Assembly (NCBI GenBank): GCA_950106755.1
Contig: OX467087.1
Coordinates: forward strand, 6,700,047 to 6,764,046
DNA from: Climacium dendroides
Taxonomy: Eukaryota; Streptophyta; Bryopsida; Hypnales; Climaciaceae
Direction of reading: 5' to 3'
Length of the DNA stretch: 64,000 nt
Shown: positions 1 through 13,948 of the stretch, one piece after another
How positions within the stretch are numbered: position 1 is the stretch's first letter
How the letters are laid out: each line of letters starts with the position of its first letter
Notes under the pieces: model-generated
What the model was told of the DNA's origin: nothing
Database searches by the model: none
Seen by the model: the letters and a program-made list of their open reading frames with translations, nothing else
Made by a program: the position numbers and the translations under genes

Positions 1-28
1 CGTTTAAACATGTTGGTGTATTGTAGCG

Positions 29-3000
29 ATGGAAGCGATCAAGCCTCTTCTGGAGAATCCTTGCTGCTTAGCTCACACATTCCAAACAGTTGCTGCTCTT
101 CATCCTCAAAGAATTGCCATCATCCACGCCTCTCCTTCCACTTCTCTTCTTCACCATAGCAGAGACTCATCAACCCAAGTTGGAGTTCGTGGAAATGAAA
201 TGCCCGGAGAGTTGCTGGGCCACTCGGGGGATGTGTTGTACACATTTGAGGAGCTTCAAGGAGCTGTTGATTCATTAGGCCAACGCCTGAGGAGAGTTGA
301 GGCTGGAAGAGTGGGCATTTGGATGGCACAGTCGGTGGAGTATTTGGTGTCTGTTTTGGCTGTTCTCAAGGTGGGCGGTGTTTTCATACCATTGGATCCA
401 TCGTGGCCCGTCGGTCGTTTGCAGAGTGTGCTTCAAAGTGCGCAGCCTGCCATTCTTCTTGCATGTCGACAGACGTTCTGGTCGCCCCAAAGCTTCGTTC
501 AGGCGAAGATTGGGGCTTTAGAAGCAGCTGATTGTCAGCTGTGGTGGTTACCGGAAGGGTTTGTGAAGAAAGGAAAGCAAGGGAATGCTTGGGAAGATGA
601 CCGTGGATGTGCTAGGAAATCGTTTTGTTATATCCTTTATACTTCAGGGTCATCAGGAGCTCCAAAGGGAGTTTGTGGAACGGAACAAGGTAAGACATTC
701 GTTCCTTCATTTCATGACTTGGATTATGCTAATTTTTTTGTGGAGATTCAGGTATCGTACACATGCCAATGAACGGACACTTGCAATAACCGGACAACTC
801 ATCAGGCATATTGAATTGTCCGGTGAAGGGCAATGGCGTTTTCCCGTACTAGCTATGAGCTCAAATTGAGAAAGGTCTCAACTTTTTCCAAAAAATCTTA
901 ATATTCTTGTTTCACCTGGGAGCCAACTTTCCCAAAATAGTAAGATTTCAGTAGTATCCACAGATTTACAAACTAGTGCTAAGTCGTATGTGACCGGTCA
1001 TTGGCATGTATACAATAGGGAGACCCCAAATCGCCACTAAAGCACTGAGCATTTTCTTAGACTGGTATAGAAATACTACTATCTGTTTTCATTAGCAAGT
1101 GAGAGGATTCCAACGCACCAAAGAATGCGCTATGGGAATGTTGTATGCAGAAGTTATGGAGGCGCAAAATTGTATAGGTAGTTGACCTAAAATCGACAGT
1201 TAAATAGACGATTAGATCATATGGTTAGGTAGTTTACATCCTCATAATCAAATATGTAACTATTGTGAGATTTCAGGGTGATGATTTTGGGTGTCCCTAC
1301 CTTATAATTGCTTCTACTGTTGGCTCCTACAAATTGTTCTCCATTTTTCTCTTAGTTGTGAGATTGTTTCACCACCCTCTCCATTATTCTCTCCATCGTT
1401 CTTTTGGTTCCACATAAGCCTACACATGATTTTTTTCCCATGAGGATGGTCTTCCAACTGGCTGAAGAATGTAATGTTGGGTGTGCGTATAATGTGCAGG
1501 ATTGATGAACAGACTTTCTTGGATGGAATCCGTATACCCACATGAGAGTGCAGATGTAGGATGTTTCAAGACATCGGTAGGATTTGTTGATCATCTGACA
1601 GAGTCACTGGGTCCTCTGCTTGCTGGCGTTCCTCTCGTTATATCTTCTCCGGAAATCCTCAAGGGAAACTTGCTTGCTCTGCTGAATTATATTGAGGTAG
1701 GTTGGAAAACTAAACCATGGCTTTATTTGCAATCAAATTCATTATTGAAGTCCTACGGTGCTTTCACAGCTGAGCCGAATCCTCCTATCTTTCATAGCTA
1801 TCTTTCTCCAAGTAAGTTAGGAGATTCTATTTGCGTCTTGTCAAGCATTTTAACATATGTTGGAGAGTATAGAGCTGCAGAGAGATCACTTTTGAAACAA
1901 GAGCCGAATCTGTTGAGATCGAATTTTGATCACTGTGTGTGAAGTTCTTAAGCAATTTAAAGCGGAGGTTGCAGACCACTTTTAAGTGACACTAGAATAC
2001 CCCATTTTCATTCAATGATCAGGGACCATAGACATGTAGCCAAGTCATCCTTACGCCGCTTGCTAATAAGTCCAGCCAAGCGTGTGAATATATGAGTTGC
2101 TGTTGGAAACTGGGGTTAGGACAGAAGATCAGGTCCATAGCGGTTTTAGTATCCACTAGCTTAGTATGTTCTGACCTCGGTGAGAAGTTTTATGGTACCT
2201 GTTGTTGACTATATGGGTCATGTTTCTCACGTATTTCTTTTGAGTTCTTTTAATATGAGGTTTACTCCAATTGACTGACAGACTTATAAAATTACGCGAC
2301 TAACAGCTGTTCCCTCAATTCTTCGAGCGTTGCTTCCAGCATTGCAATCTGATCGTCGACATGCAGCAGATTCATTGCGAATCCTCAGCCTTAGTGGAGA
2401 GTCGCTTTCACTGAAACTACTGGAAGAGCTCCACAGCATATTTGATCATACCACAATATTGAATCTGTATGGGAGCACTGAGGTAGGGTAACTATTTATT
2501 GGAATTCGGGTTTCAAATGTTGGATTGGTCACTTTTGTATATTTAAGAGGAAAACCATTTCAAGCTGTCGTTGAAAGTTTCTAGGTCCCAGACATGGACA
2601 TTGACATTGTTATGCCCTTCATTACAAATCACTGACCTGTGAGTCTGGAGGTTTCAGGTGTCTGGCGACTCATCATGTTTTGACTGTACCGGTTTATGGG
2701 ATCCTTCATCAACTTGTATGCAGGCTCTGAAGCATAACGGACTGAGCTCTACACCCATTGGAGACCCTATTAGCGGTTGTTTCCAGTACATTATCTTGGA
2801 TGGTTGCAAATTAGCTGGTGTTAATGAAGAAGGCGAGCTCTGGGTTGGAGGTCTGGGAGTAGCACGGTCTTACTTGAATGACCATGATAGCACCTCACTA
2901 AAATTCATAGATTTAGATGAAGCAGCAGATTCTATCCTATTCTTTAGGCAGCTCAAAGAAAGCATTTTACAAAGCGCCAAGTTCAGGTATTCTGAATTAC

Positions 3001-6000
3001 GTATTTTTAGAACTGGTGACACTGCAAAGCAATTACCCGATGGCACAGTTGTGTTACTTGGACGAATGGACCGACAAGTGAAGATCCGTGGGAACAGGAT
3101 AGCATTGGAAGAAATCGAAGCCAATTTAGAGATGCACCCTAAAGTGAGCCGCTGTGTGGTCATTGTGAACGGTGAGGCAAATCTGGTGGCTTTTGTGGTT
3201 TGTAAAAGTGCCATATCATTAGAAGAAAATGTTATATTGATGAATGATAGGCTCAAAGCTGAACCGGATTTGAGCCATGAGTTGAAGCTTTGGCTTGAGA
3301 GAAGCTTGCCTTCTGTTATGATTCCTCAGATTTATATCCCATTAGAATCTCTTCCCTTGAACGATTCAGGAAAAGTAGATACCAGTGCTCTCCTTAATTT
3401 AATGAGATACTCGGATGGCGCTGCCAAATGCTTTAGCAATCCACTCACAGAACAGAGGTTACCAGGAATTGACTACATACAACTGGTGAGAGCCCTCAAC
3501 TTATCCTGAACCTTCAGTTTATCATCTTAGGTGATAGATCAAGACGGGTTGTGGTTCCTTTAATGCAGCTGCTCATAGTTTCTCCGTTTTGTAAGAAAAA
3601 TTGGTCTTGATTTTATGACTGTTTTTGCTTCCATCATAGCCTAAGCGTAAACTCAGCATTCATAGGCATGCGGTTTGCATATGATCCTTTCTGAGGATGG
3701 GTTATGTGACAGGATGACATACTGTAACCAGTGCAGACGTGGAATACGCAATACGACCTCGAGTAATATATGTTTCGGATCTTGATTCTGACTCTTGATT
3801 CTGTTGGACGTGCTATGATGCAGGTGTTTGCACGTGTTCTGAAGGTAGAGAACCTCTTAATCACTGACGATTTTTTCTCTAGGGGTGGAACATCTATTTT
3901 AGCAGCTCATGCTGCCCACATTCTTGATATAGACATGCGGCTTCTGTACATGTACCCATCAGCCACTCTTCTCTATAATGCCATTCAGGGCAGAAGCAAG
4001 ATCATCCTGGGTGACCCTGTATTAACTCAGGGACAAAGCTACCAACCTCCTGTATTTAACAGTACTGAAAGTGTCACAGATATCGGGCCCCAAGTGCATC
4101 TAAAACTAAAACCTGTCGATGGTCATCTATCACGAAAGAGGAAACTTGAAGAGGCTGGTATTGTGTCAAGGAGGCCTATGCAGGAAGACTGTTGGACATG
4201 GACTTCGTCAAACTGGACTGGTATATCACTCGGGTTTTCACGTTGTAACAGGACTATGGTTTTGCGATCATTGGCTGAGGAATATCCATCTACTGTTGAA
4301 CGCAATGTGCTAGTACAGAGGGAAGTTGCAAAGGAGGCGAGGAGTATACAATCGTGTTGGAAATTCTCGTTAGAAGCCTGTGTAGATGCTTCACCTTTAG
4401 TGGTATTGCACGGTGGAGTTTTACGACTTTTTATTGGCTCTCATTCACACAATTTCTTGAGTCTGGATGCTACCAGGTTTGTTCATGACAAACACCTACC
4501 ATATATTGTCCATTTTGAGTTGAGAATACCCTTCTTGAGCTGAACTTTCTCATGTTTTAAACTTGGAGGATTCTAGAAGTGATAAATCTTAACTTGTTCA
4601 GGAATGCACCGGGTATCTATCTTTCCCACTCGTTCTAACTGCTTCCAGGATTTTGCAACAGTGGTAAACTGCAATGGGAGGCTACTTTGGGAGGACGCGT
4701 TGAATCCAGCGCTGCTGTAACTCAGGATGTATCTCAAGTACACTCTCAACTTTAACACATCATTATGCTGTGACTGTTCCTTCTTTTTATAAGCCCCGCC
4801 CATAACAAGAAGGGACTACCTTGTTTTATCAGGAAGCTGAGGAATTTGACTCTTGCGCTGTCCTGCAGGTAGTAGTTGGTTGCTATGATGGATTCATTTA
4901 CTTCCTTGATTTCTGGGGCGGTCTGAAGCTTTGGAGCTTTAAAACTGCCGGAGAGGTATCAGTCACATATGTATATTGCGTATGACCTCGTATTCATAAC
5001 TTGCTAATGCACGTTCAATCTTGTGAATCTTAGAGTGTGCAGATCTACATAAATTATGATATGCAATTGATGGTAACGTGTGCTTAGTCTCAGTTTTGTT
5101 GAGTGCATTCTGCTTTAATTTCGCATGCCACATGTGAATTATCACAGTGCCAGTAATTATGCTGTTTGTAGAAATCAGTTTAAAATAACCAAATAACATT
5201 TACTAGTGACTCCTGATTGCAGGTGAAATGTCAACCGGCTTTGGATCCCTGGACAGGATTAATATGGTATATTCCTACCACATTTGATTCTTCACAAAAT
5301 ATATGTTCTCTTGGACGTGTACGATTTGGATGCTGGAACATCAATGCCTACTTTACAGACATCTGGCAGTTGAGATCCTCAATTTCAGAATAGAGAATCC
5401 ATGAAGAGAAAGAGATCAGTGGACAACTACAATGCATCAGAGAGACTCGATGGACATAATAGAGAGCGTTGATGTTTTTGACCTGGCAGGTGTGGATCAC
5501 ACGACCATCACATTTATGCCCTTGATTCGATTTCCCGCACATGCGTGTGGCGGCATGACTGTGGAGGAAGCATTTTCGGTTCACCCGCTTTTAATGAGGT
5601 ATTTGATTAGAGAATCTTAGCATTTTAACATAGTTAGCTTATTTTGAACTATATGCACATCCTCAAATTTTGTGAGCTGTTTTTTTCTTACAAGCCTCAT
5701 TTGAAGTGTCGTAGTGCATGGATATCTTGCTTGATTTCCTACCCACCTATACTGTCAGTTTGAGCGTTTTTTCTTATCTCTACTATCAAACTTGGTAGAT
5801 ACAAGTCTGATGCGTTAGGAAGCAAACTGGCCTTCGAAATTGGGACTGACAATTATGGGTTGTCCCTGCAGAGTAACAAAACGGTGTATGTTGGCACAAC
5901 CAGGGGCACTATCGTTGCCATCCAAGTTCAGGTGGAATTGGCATTCTTGGCAGTATTTCATTGAATGATTTGTAGAGGGTTTGAATGATATCGTCTTGAT

Positions 6001-7970
6001 GATCTTTTGTGTCTATTTCTGTTTTTTTTAAATTGTTGTTAAATTCCTTAAGGAAGTGATGGGATCACCTAGTTCTAGTTTACCCGAAGTTTTGCACATG
6101 CAGCTTTACTTACAACTGGAGATATTTCTAGCGGTTTCTTAGTAGTAGTAGTTTATGTTCAATGGATATTGACATCTATTTTGAAGCATTTGCAGCCAGC
6201 GATTCGTGTTGTATGGTCCTATGAATGTGGTGCACCGATTTTCGGATCTCTTGCAGTGGACTCCTCTACAGAACATGGTGCGTGAACAACCTGGAATGCT
6301 GGAACCTATTAGCAACTCTGAGAGCTTTCCTCAATTAGTTTAACGGGATGTGATGACGTGCATTTAATTCTCTTCTGTGTTCATGTTCAAAGCAGTTATT
6401 TGTACAAGTGTGAGTGGTAGTGTAACTGCGCTTAAATCTGATGGTATTCCTGCTTGGCAGGTATGCTTTTGCAATTCTTCACCTCAAGACTTCTATGCTT
6501 TCATTTCTGTCTTCTATGATGATGTAAATGCGTTGAAGACCTCACGGGCCTTGTTGATCACATTGCTTTTCTTTTTTCAATGTCTTCACTTTTTTGGTCG
6601 CTCACTTCTTGCGCTCCTTAGTCACCTCTTGCGTATCTTGAGAACATGAGAAGCTAAAATTTCAATACTGCAGATTAATACAAACGGTCCAATTTTTGCC
6701 GGAGCAACCATCTCGTCTGCCCTTGTTTCTAAGGTAGGATTGATTCCAATCCGCTGACATAGTTTGGGTATCATTTTGTGGACTGTATGTAATAACGCTT
6801 TGGCGCTATCTTTTCCAGGTGCTCGTGAGTTCAGGAGACTCTCATCTGTACTGCCTAAATCTAGTAAGTCCTAACCTTGTGCATTGTTGGGAACTCTGTC
6901 GGTTCACATTGAAAATAGTTGGCTGGTCTAATAAACATTCAATAACACAAATAGTGGCCATGAGAATTTGTAAACGGATATGTCAATTCTGTAAGTCATG
7001 ATAATTAGAAACACTTGTACCAAGACGGCAGTTACATCTGTTTAGTTGGTTGTTGCACTATATTGTTCTGAACCTCTCACTAGTAGAGTCCCCTCTTTAG
7101 AAATATTCTAAAGAATTCAGCCGCGTTCAACGCAATCAATTGTAATGCCATTCAAGGCAATTTTTTAAACATAAACTCTATCAATTGTATCATGGCTTGA
7201 TTTTTACCTTGGGAGTAAGTTCTCTACTAGTGCATCTTGAGTACACAAAAGAGGGTTACTATTGTTCTTCAAGATGCTTGAATGATGATGAAACTCTTCT
7301 TGTTTTCTCTTTTCCTGTGTGATATGGAGAGTGTCCGTTGCCTAGCTCAAGCCAATTGAGTTATTTTAACGTCAATGGCGCCCACATGGATGCAGCAAGA
7401 TGGAAATATTATTTGGAAGCATGTTGTAGGCGGTCCTATCACGACTTCCGCCTATGTTGAAGAGAATCCGGTCTTCTTACAAGACTGCAACAATGTCCAT
7501 ATCTCAGAAAGGTTCTTCACTCTACGGCCAGCCTGGATTCGTGATTTGATAAAGAGCTGGAGGATCTGCTGCTCAGTATCAATTCCTTTTTATTGCGGCA
7601 TTCTCTTTTCTTCATGATGTTACATGTTTTGTGTCTTTATCGCAGCAATAAGACTTTAGCGTGTATGTTGCATGTTTGCAGACTCCTATGCGTTGCAAGT
7701 ACTTCTGGACAAGTACATATATTATGTGCACCAACTGCAATTACTTCCAGGGGCTCCGTGCAAAGTGAAAGCCACCACAATGATCCACAATCACTGCCAG
7801 TATCTTCAGTGGACAACCAATCGATTTTGCAGGAGGAAGAGTTTCCGAAGATTCAAGTAGTCAATCATATTAAGCTGCCTGGTGAAGTTTTCTCTTCGCC
7901 AGTCATGATAAGTGGTAGAATTTTTATTGGCTGCCGTGATAATTTTCTTTACTGTCTTGAGTTGGTATAA
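29..7970 (+). CDS. AAE19: AAE19-like acyl-activating enzyme (AASDH / beta-alanine-activating family), 16 exons, complete
   Basis: Exons: 29-689, 1500-1696, 2282-2482, 2658-3485, 3824-4476, 4662-4737, 4869-4955, 5223-5266, 5490-5598, 5872-5931, 6196-6277, 6396-6460, 6674-6733, 6819-6863, 7396-7511, 7682-7970. They join in phase to 1190 residues. Seen: an adenylation domain with P-loop [10 protein letters not shown] (205-214), YGSTE (349-353), RTGD (471-474), [11 protein letters not shown] (488-498) and the catalytic lysine in SGKVD (K592); a carrier domain with GGTS (Ser653, expected phosphopantetheine site); then blade-like repeats ([40 protein letters not shown]) of a PQQ-type propeller to the C-terminus. 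This domain order is that of AASDH and Arabidopsis AAE19. Animal AASDH activates beta-alanine; the plant substrate is not established. VCGTEQ followed by LMNRLSW closely resembles AAE19 as I remember it. No start codon problem is seen: ATG 29 gives a family-like N-terminus, though only 28 bases lie upstream. No break seen. Confidence 0.92.
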
Positions 7971-10900
7971 TTTGTCCCTTAATCCTGTGGAAGTGCAGAC
8001 TGAATTTCCAAAGTTGTTAGTTACCTCTTTGAACATGCATAATAACTTTGAACCTGTTAACTCTTAAATATCTGATATTTTCTTAGAAATGATTGGAGTT
8101 AGTTTTGCCCTCTAAAAATAGATTGAAATTACAGTTTAGTAATGTACACATATATTATTCATATCATGGATGAAAGACAACTAGTAAATCAGAAAAAGAA
8201 ATCAGAAAAAAATCTTTTGAGATATCTGTAATTACTGGTCGAATTGGTTTGACTGACGACCTAAGGGCTTAGTGTTGTCGCTTAATGATGACCGGTAATT
8301 GAGATAGAAAGACGGACACCATGGCAAATGCCCATAATTTCAATGACATAATTTTCATTTTTAATGAACCTGTTATCTGAAAAGTGTCTTCTTGCAGCAT
8401 GCCATATTAGTCTCAAGTGCTAGATCTGCTATTTTCTTGCTTCTTTTGCTGGTTTACCAATCTCTTGTTCTCTCAAACAAAAGTTTGCAAGATTGATGAA
8501 CTGCAAAGGCTTGTTTTGTCATGTCCTGAGTCTGACCTGAAAACTACACACTTGGTAGAAATTCAGAACTCCAGAACTCATCTCTTAGGTCTTCCCTAAC
8601 TGTAACCTATAGTCACTTCAATGCATTTGACTTGACTAGTGACAACAGTTTATGAACTGTGGTACTAACTTAAATAATATGTTTTTGTGTGAGACATTTC
8701 CAAATCCCAATCTTATACAGTACTACTCAATTGTGACTCTGACCTGTTGGAACATAAATATACATTGAATTCATAGCTCATTCAAATTGCGTTGTACCAG
8801 TACTGTACCTGAGTCATCAAATTTGCTATTGCTTCTACAGTAATGGCCAACATGGTACTCCAAATCTAAGCTTGAAGGACATGTCCTCGAGGCTAGCAGA
8901 GCAGGCATAATAAGTTTGGGTACTTGGTTATCAGTCATCAGTTCATCACCTTGTCTTGGGGGGCATTGAGTGGTACATTCGTTGTCCCTGATCAGTTATT
9001 TTCTTTGTTGTACTAACATTTAAACGCTTTTAGCAGACTATGGTAAAGGCAGCCTTCTTTTACACCTTCCCAACTCCCAAGGACTAGAAGAACCCAATGA
9101 CTGATGACTTTCAAGGAGTTGGAGAATGCACCTATTCACCCAAGAGTCTCATAATTTTTGCCTAACTTTCTTGGTAATTGGGTCATGTCTATTTAGGATT
9201 AACCCCTCAATATCCTTGGTCAATGAAAGGGATGGGTAGATTTTTTATAACTTTCTTCTTTTGATCAAATTGGTGAAAGAACAATGCTAATAATTGAAAG
9301 ATCCACCTATACTAAAAGACTAGTGAGTACTACTTGTAAATAATGCTAAGTTGACCAATGAAAGTATTACGTCAAGTTTTTTTTAGTTGAGTGCAAGATG
9401 GTTTGGCAACCTATAATGGTGGATTTAGTGTGGTCTCTTTAAGGTATTGAAATGTATATTCTTTGATGTTTGTAAGTTAGCATTATGTTTTACTAACCTT
9501 TTGATCCTTTGAATCTTAAAACTTATCTAGTTCATTGCTTGTATAAATTTTAGAATGTTGAACATTAAATCTATTAGTATGTTGCTATTTTCGTCCCAAA
9601 ATGATCTTCCTATTGGATGGCTACGTATGACCTTTTGTTCTACCTCATAGAGCTTCATCCCCTTCAATCAACCAACATTCAAAGAGATGCAAAAAATATG
9701 AATGAGTAATGTTGATTAACCCCTTTAATCATTTCATTTGTTTTTTGATTGATGATTGTATGGAAGAAGGGAGGAACTACTATTTGGAGTTGTTTTATTG
9801 GTCCCAAATAGCAATCAAAAACCAAATTTGATATATTTGCTATATTACAAAGTGCAATAGAAAGATCATTTTGGGACAACAAAATTAAAGCCAATAGAAA
9901 GATCATTTTGGAATAGAGGGAGTCCAATGTATCTTCAAGAAAGCATCACATGATGGTGTAAATGTTAGTGTACATTCTTATTTAAAATTTTTGATAGTGA
10001 AGAAGATGAGAATAAATTTTTGCAAGGTAAAAGCATTTTTAGGTATCACATTCCAATTTTTTTTTTCAAATTATGGAATAAAAATATAGGCATGGTTGTA
10101 AAATCAACCTTGTCTTATGTTGATTGGAATATCATTTTTGCACTTTAACTTCAGCTGCCTTCAATTTGGTTTTCAATTGGGTTCCAATAGAAATTCACCA
10201 TTGAATTGGAAATTTATTGTTTAGTAAATTTTGATCAAATCTTGGTCTAATTGAATGAAAGGAAGGTCTAATCAAAAGACTAATGTTATGTAGTAACTTC
10301 ACACATGCTTCACACAATAGACTATACATTTGGTTTACGAAATAAATTGATAATTAGAAAGTGCTTCTAAAATTGGGATGTACACAATTTATGGTTCTTC
10401 ATTTGCGACAACTAATGTCTTCTAAAAAAAATTGCACACCCCCAAAATGTAAAGATCAATTTATTATTGTTAATCAAATGTCTTAAACTGGTTTAATTCA
10501 TAGATGCCTAAGGCACCAAATTTTGGTGTTGACAATACTTTGAAGTTTAATAAAACATAACCAAGTTATTATTTTTAATATTTTATATTTTTGAAAAAGT
10601 ATTCTTGAAGTTTAGTTTTAGCATCAAAAATCCAATTATAGATAATGATTTTTCTATTCAAAATTTTATGTAAGGGGATCCATTGCAAATTTTGATTTTC
10701 TAGTGTTGAGGATCTTGGAATTGCACCTCAAATACATTAGATCTTGAGGGAAAAAATTTAAGTAGATTTTGAGAAGTTGTAAATTGATTGGTGCTACATA
10801 TGTTATACCCTTTAATATCATATTTTTGGTGACCAATATTTTAGATTTGATATGTGAAGAAGATTGAAAGACTTCAAATTACTTTTACAAGTTAACACCC

Positions 10901-11989
10901 TCATAATCAAATCTTATAACATTTCAATCCATAAGTGATATTTGAACATTCTCTTTTTCCATGTAATCTCTAACATGTCTAGTTTGAATTTGTATAGTTA
11001 AAAAATTGTGAAACTTATCAAAATGTTGACTTTTTGTTCAATTCAAAGCAAATTCCAAGAAGCTAAAAAAGACCTTGGGTACTTCTAGGTTAAATCACCA
11101 AAGAAATGTACACATGAAAAGAACCATTTGATCTCAACAAAATTGATTTTGAGAAGTTAACTTACCCAAATTTTTTGGTAAAATTCCAACTTCCACATCT
11201 CCCAATAAATCATCAAATTCCTACCCTTGTTAAAATGCTAAAAGCGACTCACTTATTGGCAACTTAAGATATGTTCTCACTTGGTGTTAAATGTGTTGTT
11301 ACTGAAAATTTTAGGAACAAATGCAGACCTTCTTTTGGACCAGATTCACATTCCAAACAACACCTCTAACACCAAATGCAAACATACCCTTAAGCTTAGT
11401 ATTTTCAATCACTAGGAACTTAATTTTTGGCAATTGGGAATAACGTGAAGGTAACCAATTGTATGTTTCTTAATGTTATTCTCAGGGTTCCATGTGCTCA
11501 TGTCTGCTTTGCAGTGAAACCTCACCCAGCTGGAAGGTGGAGGTGTTTTTCAGTCTGTAATTGCTGACAACAATTGGGAATAATAGTCTCTCAACAGTCT
11601 GCCTGCCGTGGGTACAGTACCCTGCAGAAAGAAAAAAAAGAAAAAGGAGTTTTCTGCATACTTTTGAAAGGGTGTTTCACACTACGTCCCAAGTCCCAGC
11701 AACAAGCATTCACTGAAACTCACTCCATTGCTATTTAAAATTTTTGGTAGCTAAATGGTGCATTGGAGAAAACCCTTTGAAAAAATTGGATTTCAGCCAA
11801 GACTGCAACAACCAATAGAATTTGATAGCCTATTTGCAACTTCCTTCACATTGGAATTAGTATCTATTTAGTCAATTTTGTGTTGTACTCCCAAGAATCC
11901 TTTACAATTTGCAAAATTCTTTCTTTTTCTATTTTTTTTTAATACTACTCACATTCAAGGTAGCCCAAATTGATGCATTTTTGTCTTGA

Positions 11990-12049
11990 AGGTAGCATAT
12001 TGTACTAAATTGCATAAACTAGGTAGCATATTGCACTAAATTCCATAAA
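11990..12049. repeat. 31-base tandem duplication
   Basis: The segment beginning AGGTAGCATATTG occurs at 11990 and again at 12021, followed both times by nearly identical ACTAAATT(G/C)CATAAA. Two copies, nearly perfect, in non-coding DNA. Confidence 0.75.
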
Positions 12050-12599
12050 GGATTACTGGCGGCAACTTTCTAAGTCTCTATTCAAGGTCAAATCTTAGTT
12101 TTCTTGGGTTTTAGAAGGTGAACAAAAAATATCAAATGTGGGACTCGTTGGAATTTCTTAGTGTGAAGGCCAAAGTCCCATTTCTTATCTCTTATATACT
12201 ATTTTATATAGCAATTAAGTACCCCTCAAAAGGTCAAAAAGTCAAACCTCATTGGGGGGCACTTTTAACATTTCAATATGATTTGGATAGATTTGCCTGG
12301 ATAGAATTTCAACCAACAAAGGTGGTTAATATGGTGTTTTCCTCCTAATTTTATGTCCAAAACAATAGTTGGAACTTGGAGGTTGAATTAGATCTCTACT
12401 TTTGCTAAAACCAATTCTCCCTCTAAGTCCTACTTCCTTGGCACCAAAACTACCCAAAAGTGTTGTCATGTGATGTGGAACTTGAGATGTACTGTGAAGC
12501 TCTAAGTCCAAATTTCAACTCTCTACCAATTGGATTTTGAGAATTTTAATGGGATAGTGTGAAATGCCCTTGAAGGCGTCTTCAAAAGTTCGGTATAAA

Positions 12600-13010
12600 T
12601 GCCCCACCAAATAGAACTCTAACTTTTCACTACTTTGTAACTAAAACTTGGAATTTTTATCATTAGAAATGCATTCAAAAGTATGTTGTGTATATCAAGA
12701 AATCTCAATTTAGACAATGTACAATGAAAATAAGCCACTTCACAAGCTAGCTAAAAGACAAAAATTGTGGAGATGTTGGCAAAACAAGTTTAGAAATGTA
12801 AAATTTGGTCAATTTCACTCTAAAATGCCATAATATTGGCGAAATTCTGCATTGTAATGTGTTTTGCCAATACTTCTATAATTTTGTGTATTGTAGTGTT
12901 CTTTTGATGTGATTTATTTTCATTGTCCAATGTCTAAATTTGAGATTTCTTATATCTTTTCAAAGTACTTCTGAATGCACTTCAAATGATAACAAATTTT
13001 AAGTTAAACA
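12600..13010. repeat. Foldback (inverted-repeat) element of about 400 bases
   Basis: The left arm (about 12640-12735) and right arm (about 12912-13010) are reverse complements with scattered mismatches. Shared blocks include ATTTTCATTGT and GAGATTTCTT in the right arm against ACAATGTACAATGAAAAT and AAGAAATCTC in the left. Inner flanks also pair: GGCAAAACA near 12779 against TGTTTTGCC near 12860. A diverged copy of the left part lies at about 32020-32240, so this is a dispersed family, probably a MITE. Target duplications were not resolved. Confidence 0.6.
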
Positions 13011-13948
13011 AAACAAAAATTTAATTTAAATTTAAAAATTATATAGAGAGGCACAAGTCCCATTAACCACGAAAGGTCCATGCATCCAAAAGGATGCATT
13101 TTAGTCAACATTATTTTGGTCAAAATAATAATTTTTAGTATTTGATTTAAACTATGAAAATGAAGCTTAACAAGTTTTGATTCTAATATATTTTGAAGGT
13201 GTGAAAAAATCCCAAAATTGAAAGAGTAATTGCAATTGCAAACTTAATGTATTAGAATCCAAATGACACAATTATATTGTGCATTTTTCATTTATATTTT
13301 ATTCTTTTAAAATTATCTTTTAAGTTTAAATTAAAAAATTATCATTCAAACCTTCAATTATAGTAAAAACTCCAAATTATTCTAGTATATGTTATATAAT
13401 TGATATAGTCTTATTTCCAATTTTTTCTTTTAAAAAAATAAAAATAATATTCTATTAAAAAATAAATTTAATAAAAAAATATTTTTATTATAATCCAAAA
13501 TATCAAATATCAAATCTTTAAATAAATTCTGTAAAAGGATAAATGTAACTATAGTTTGACTTGAAGGTTATTGATAAGCGTGTTTTGGTTGTAAAAAGTA
13601 AAATAATTAATTGAGAAAATTTTACACTGATATTCATTTCCACTTGTATTTCTTTCAAGAAATTCAAACTAGTTAAATTGTTTTTGTTATTTTTACTTAT
13701 TTCATTTCATTTTTTACTACAAAAATTATAAAAATGACAATATTTCATAAATAAAATTTAAAAATTTCATAGTAGTGATAGACAATTCATAGTTTCAATA
13801 AATAAAAATTTAGTATTGTTATTCAAATACAATTTTATAGCCTAAATTTAGATCAAACATGATATTTGACCATTTGGCATTGGATCTAGTCAATTGTGCT
13901 TTCACTAGAAAGTAGACACCTCATATTAACACGATTTTTAGTATGATA

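Larger units (their letters stand above)
7971..13948. other. AT-rich intergenic DNA, no gene supported
   Basis: About 6 kb downstream of the AAE19-like stop codon. Open frames here are short, low-complexity and lack recognisable motifs. The only structure I can support is a 31-base tandem duplication at 11990 and a foldback at 12600-13010, listed separately. Confidence 0.6.

Noticed and set aside
2870..3256. Minus-strand 128-codon open frame
   Set aside because: Shadow of AAE19 exon 4 on the opposite strand.
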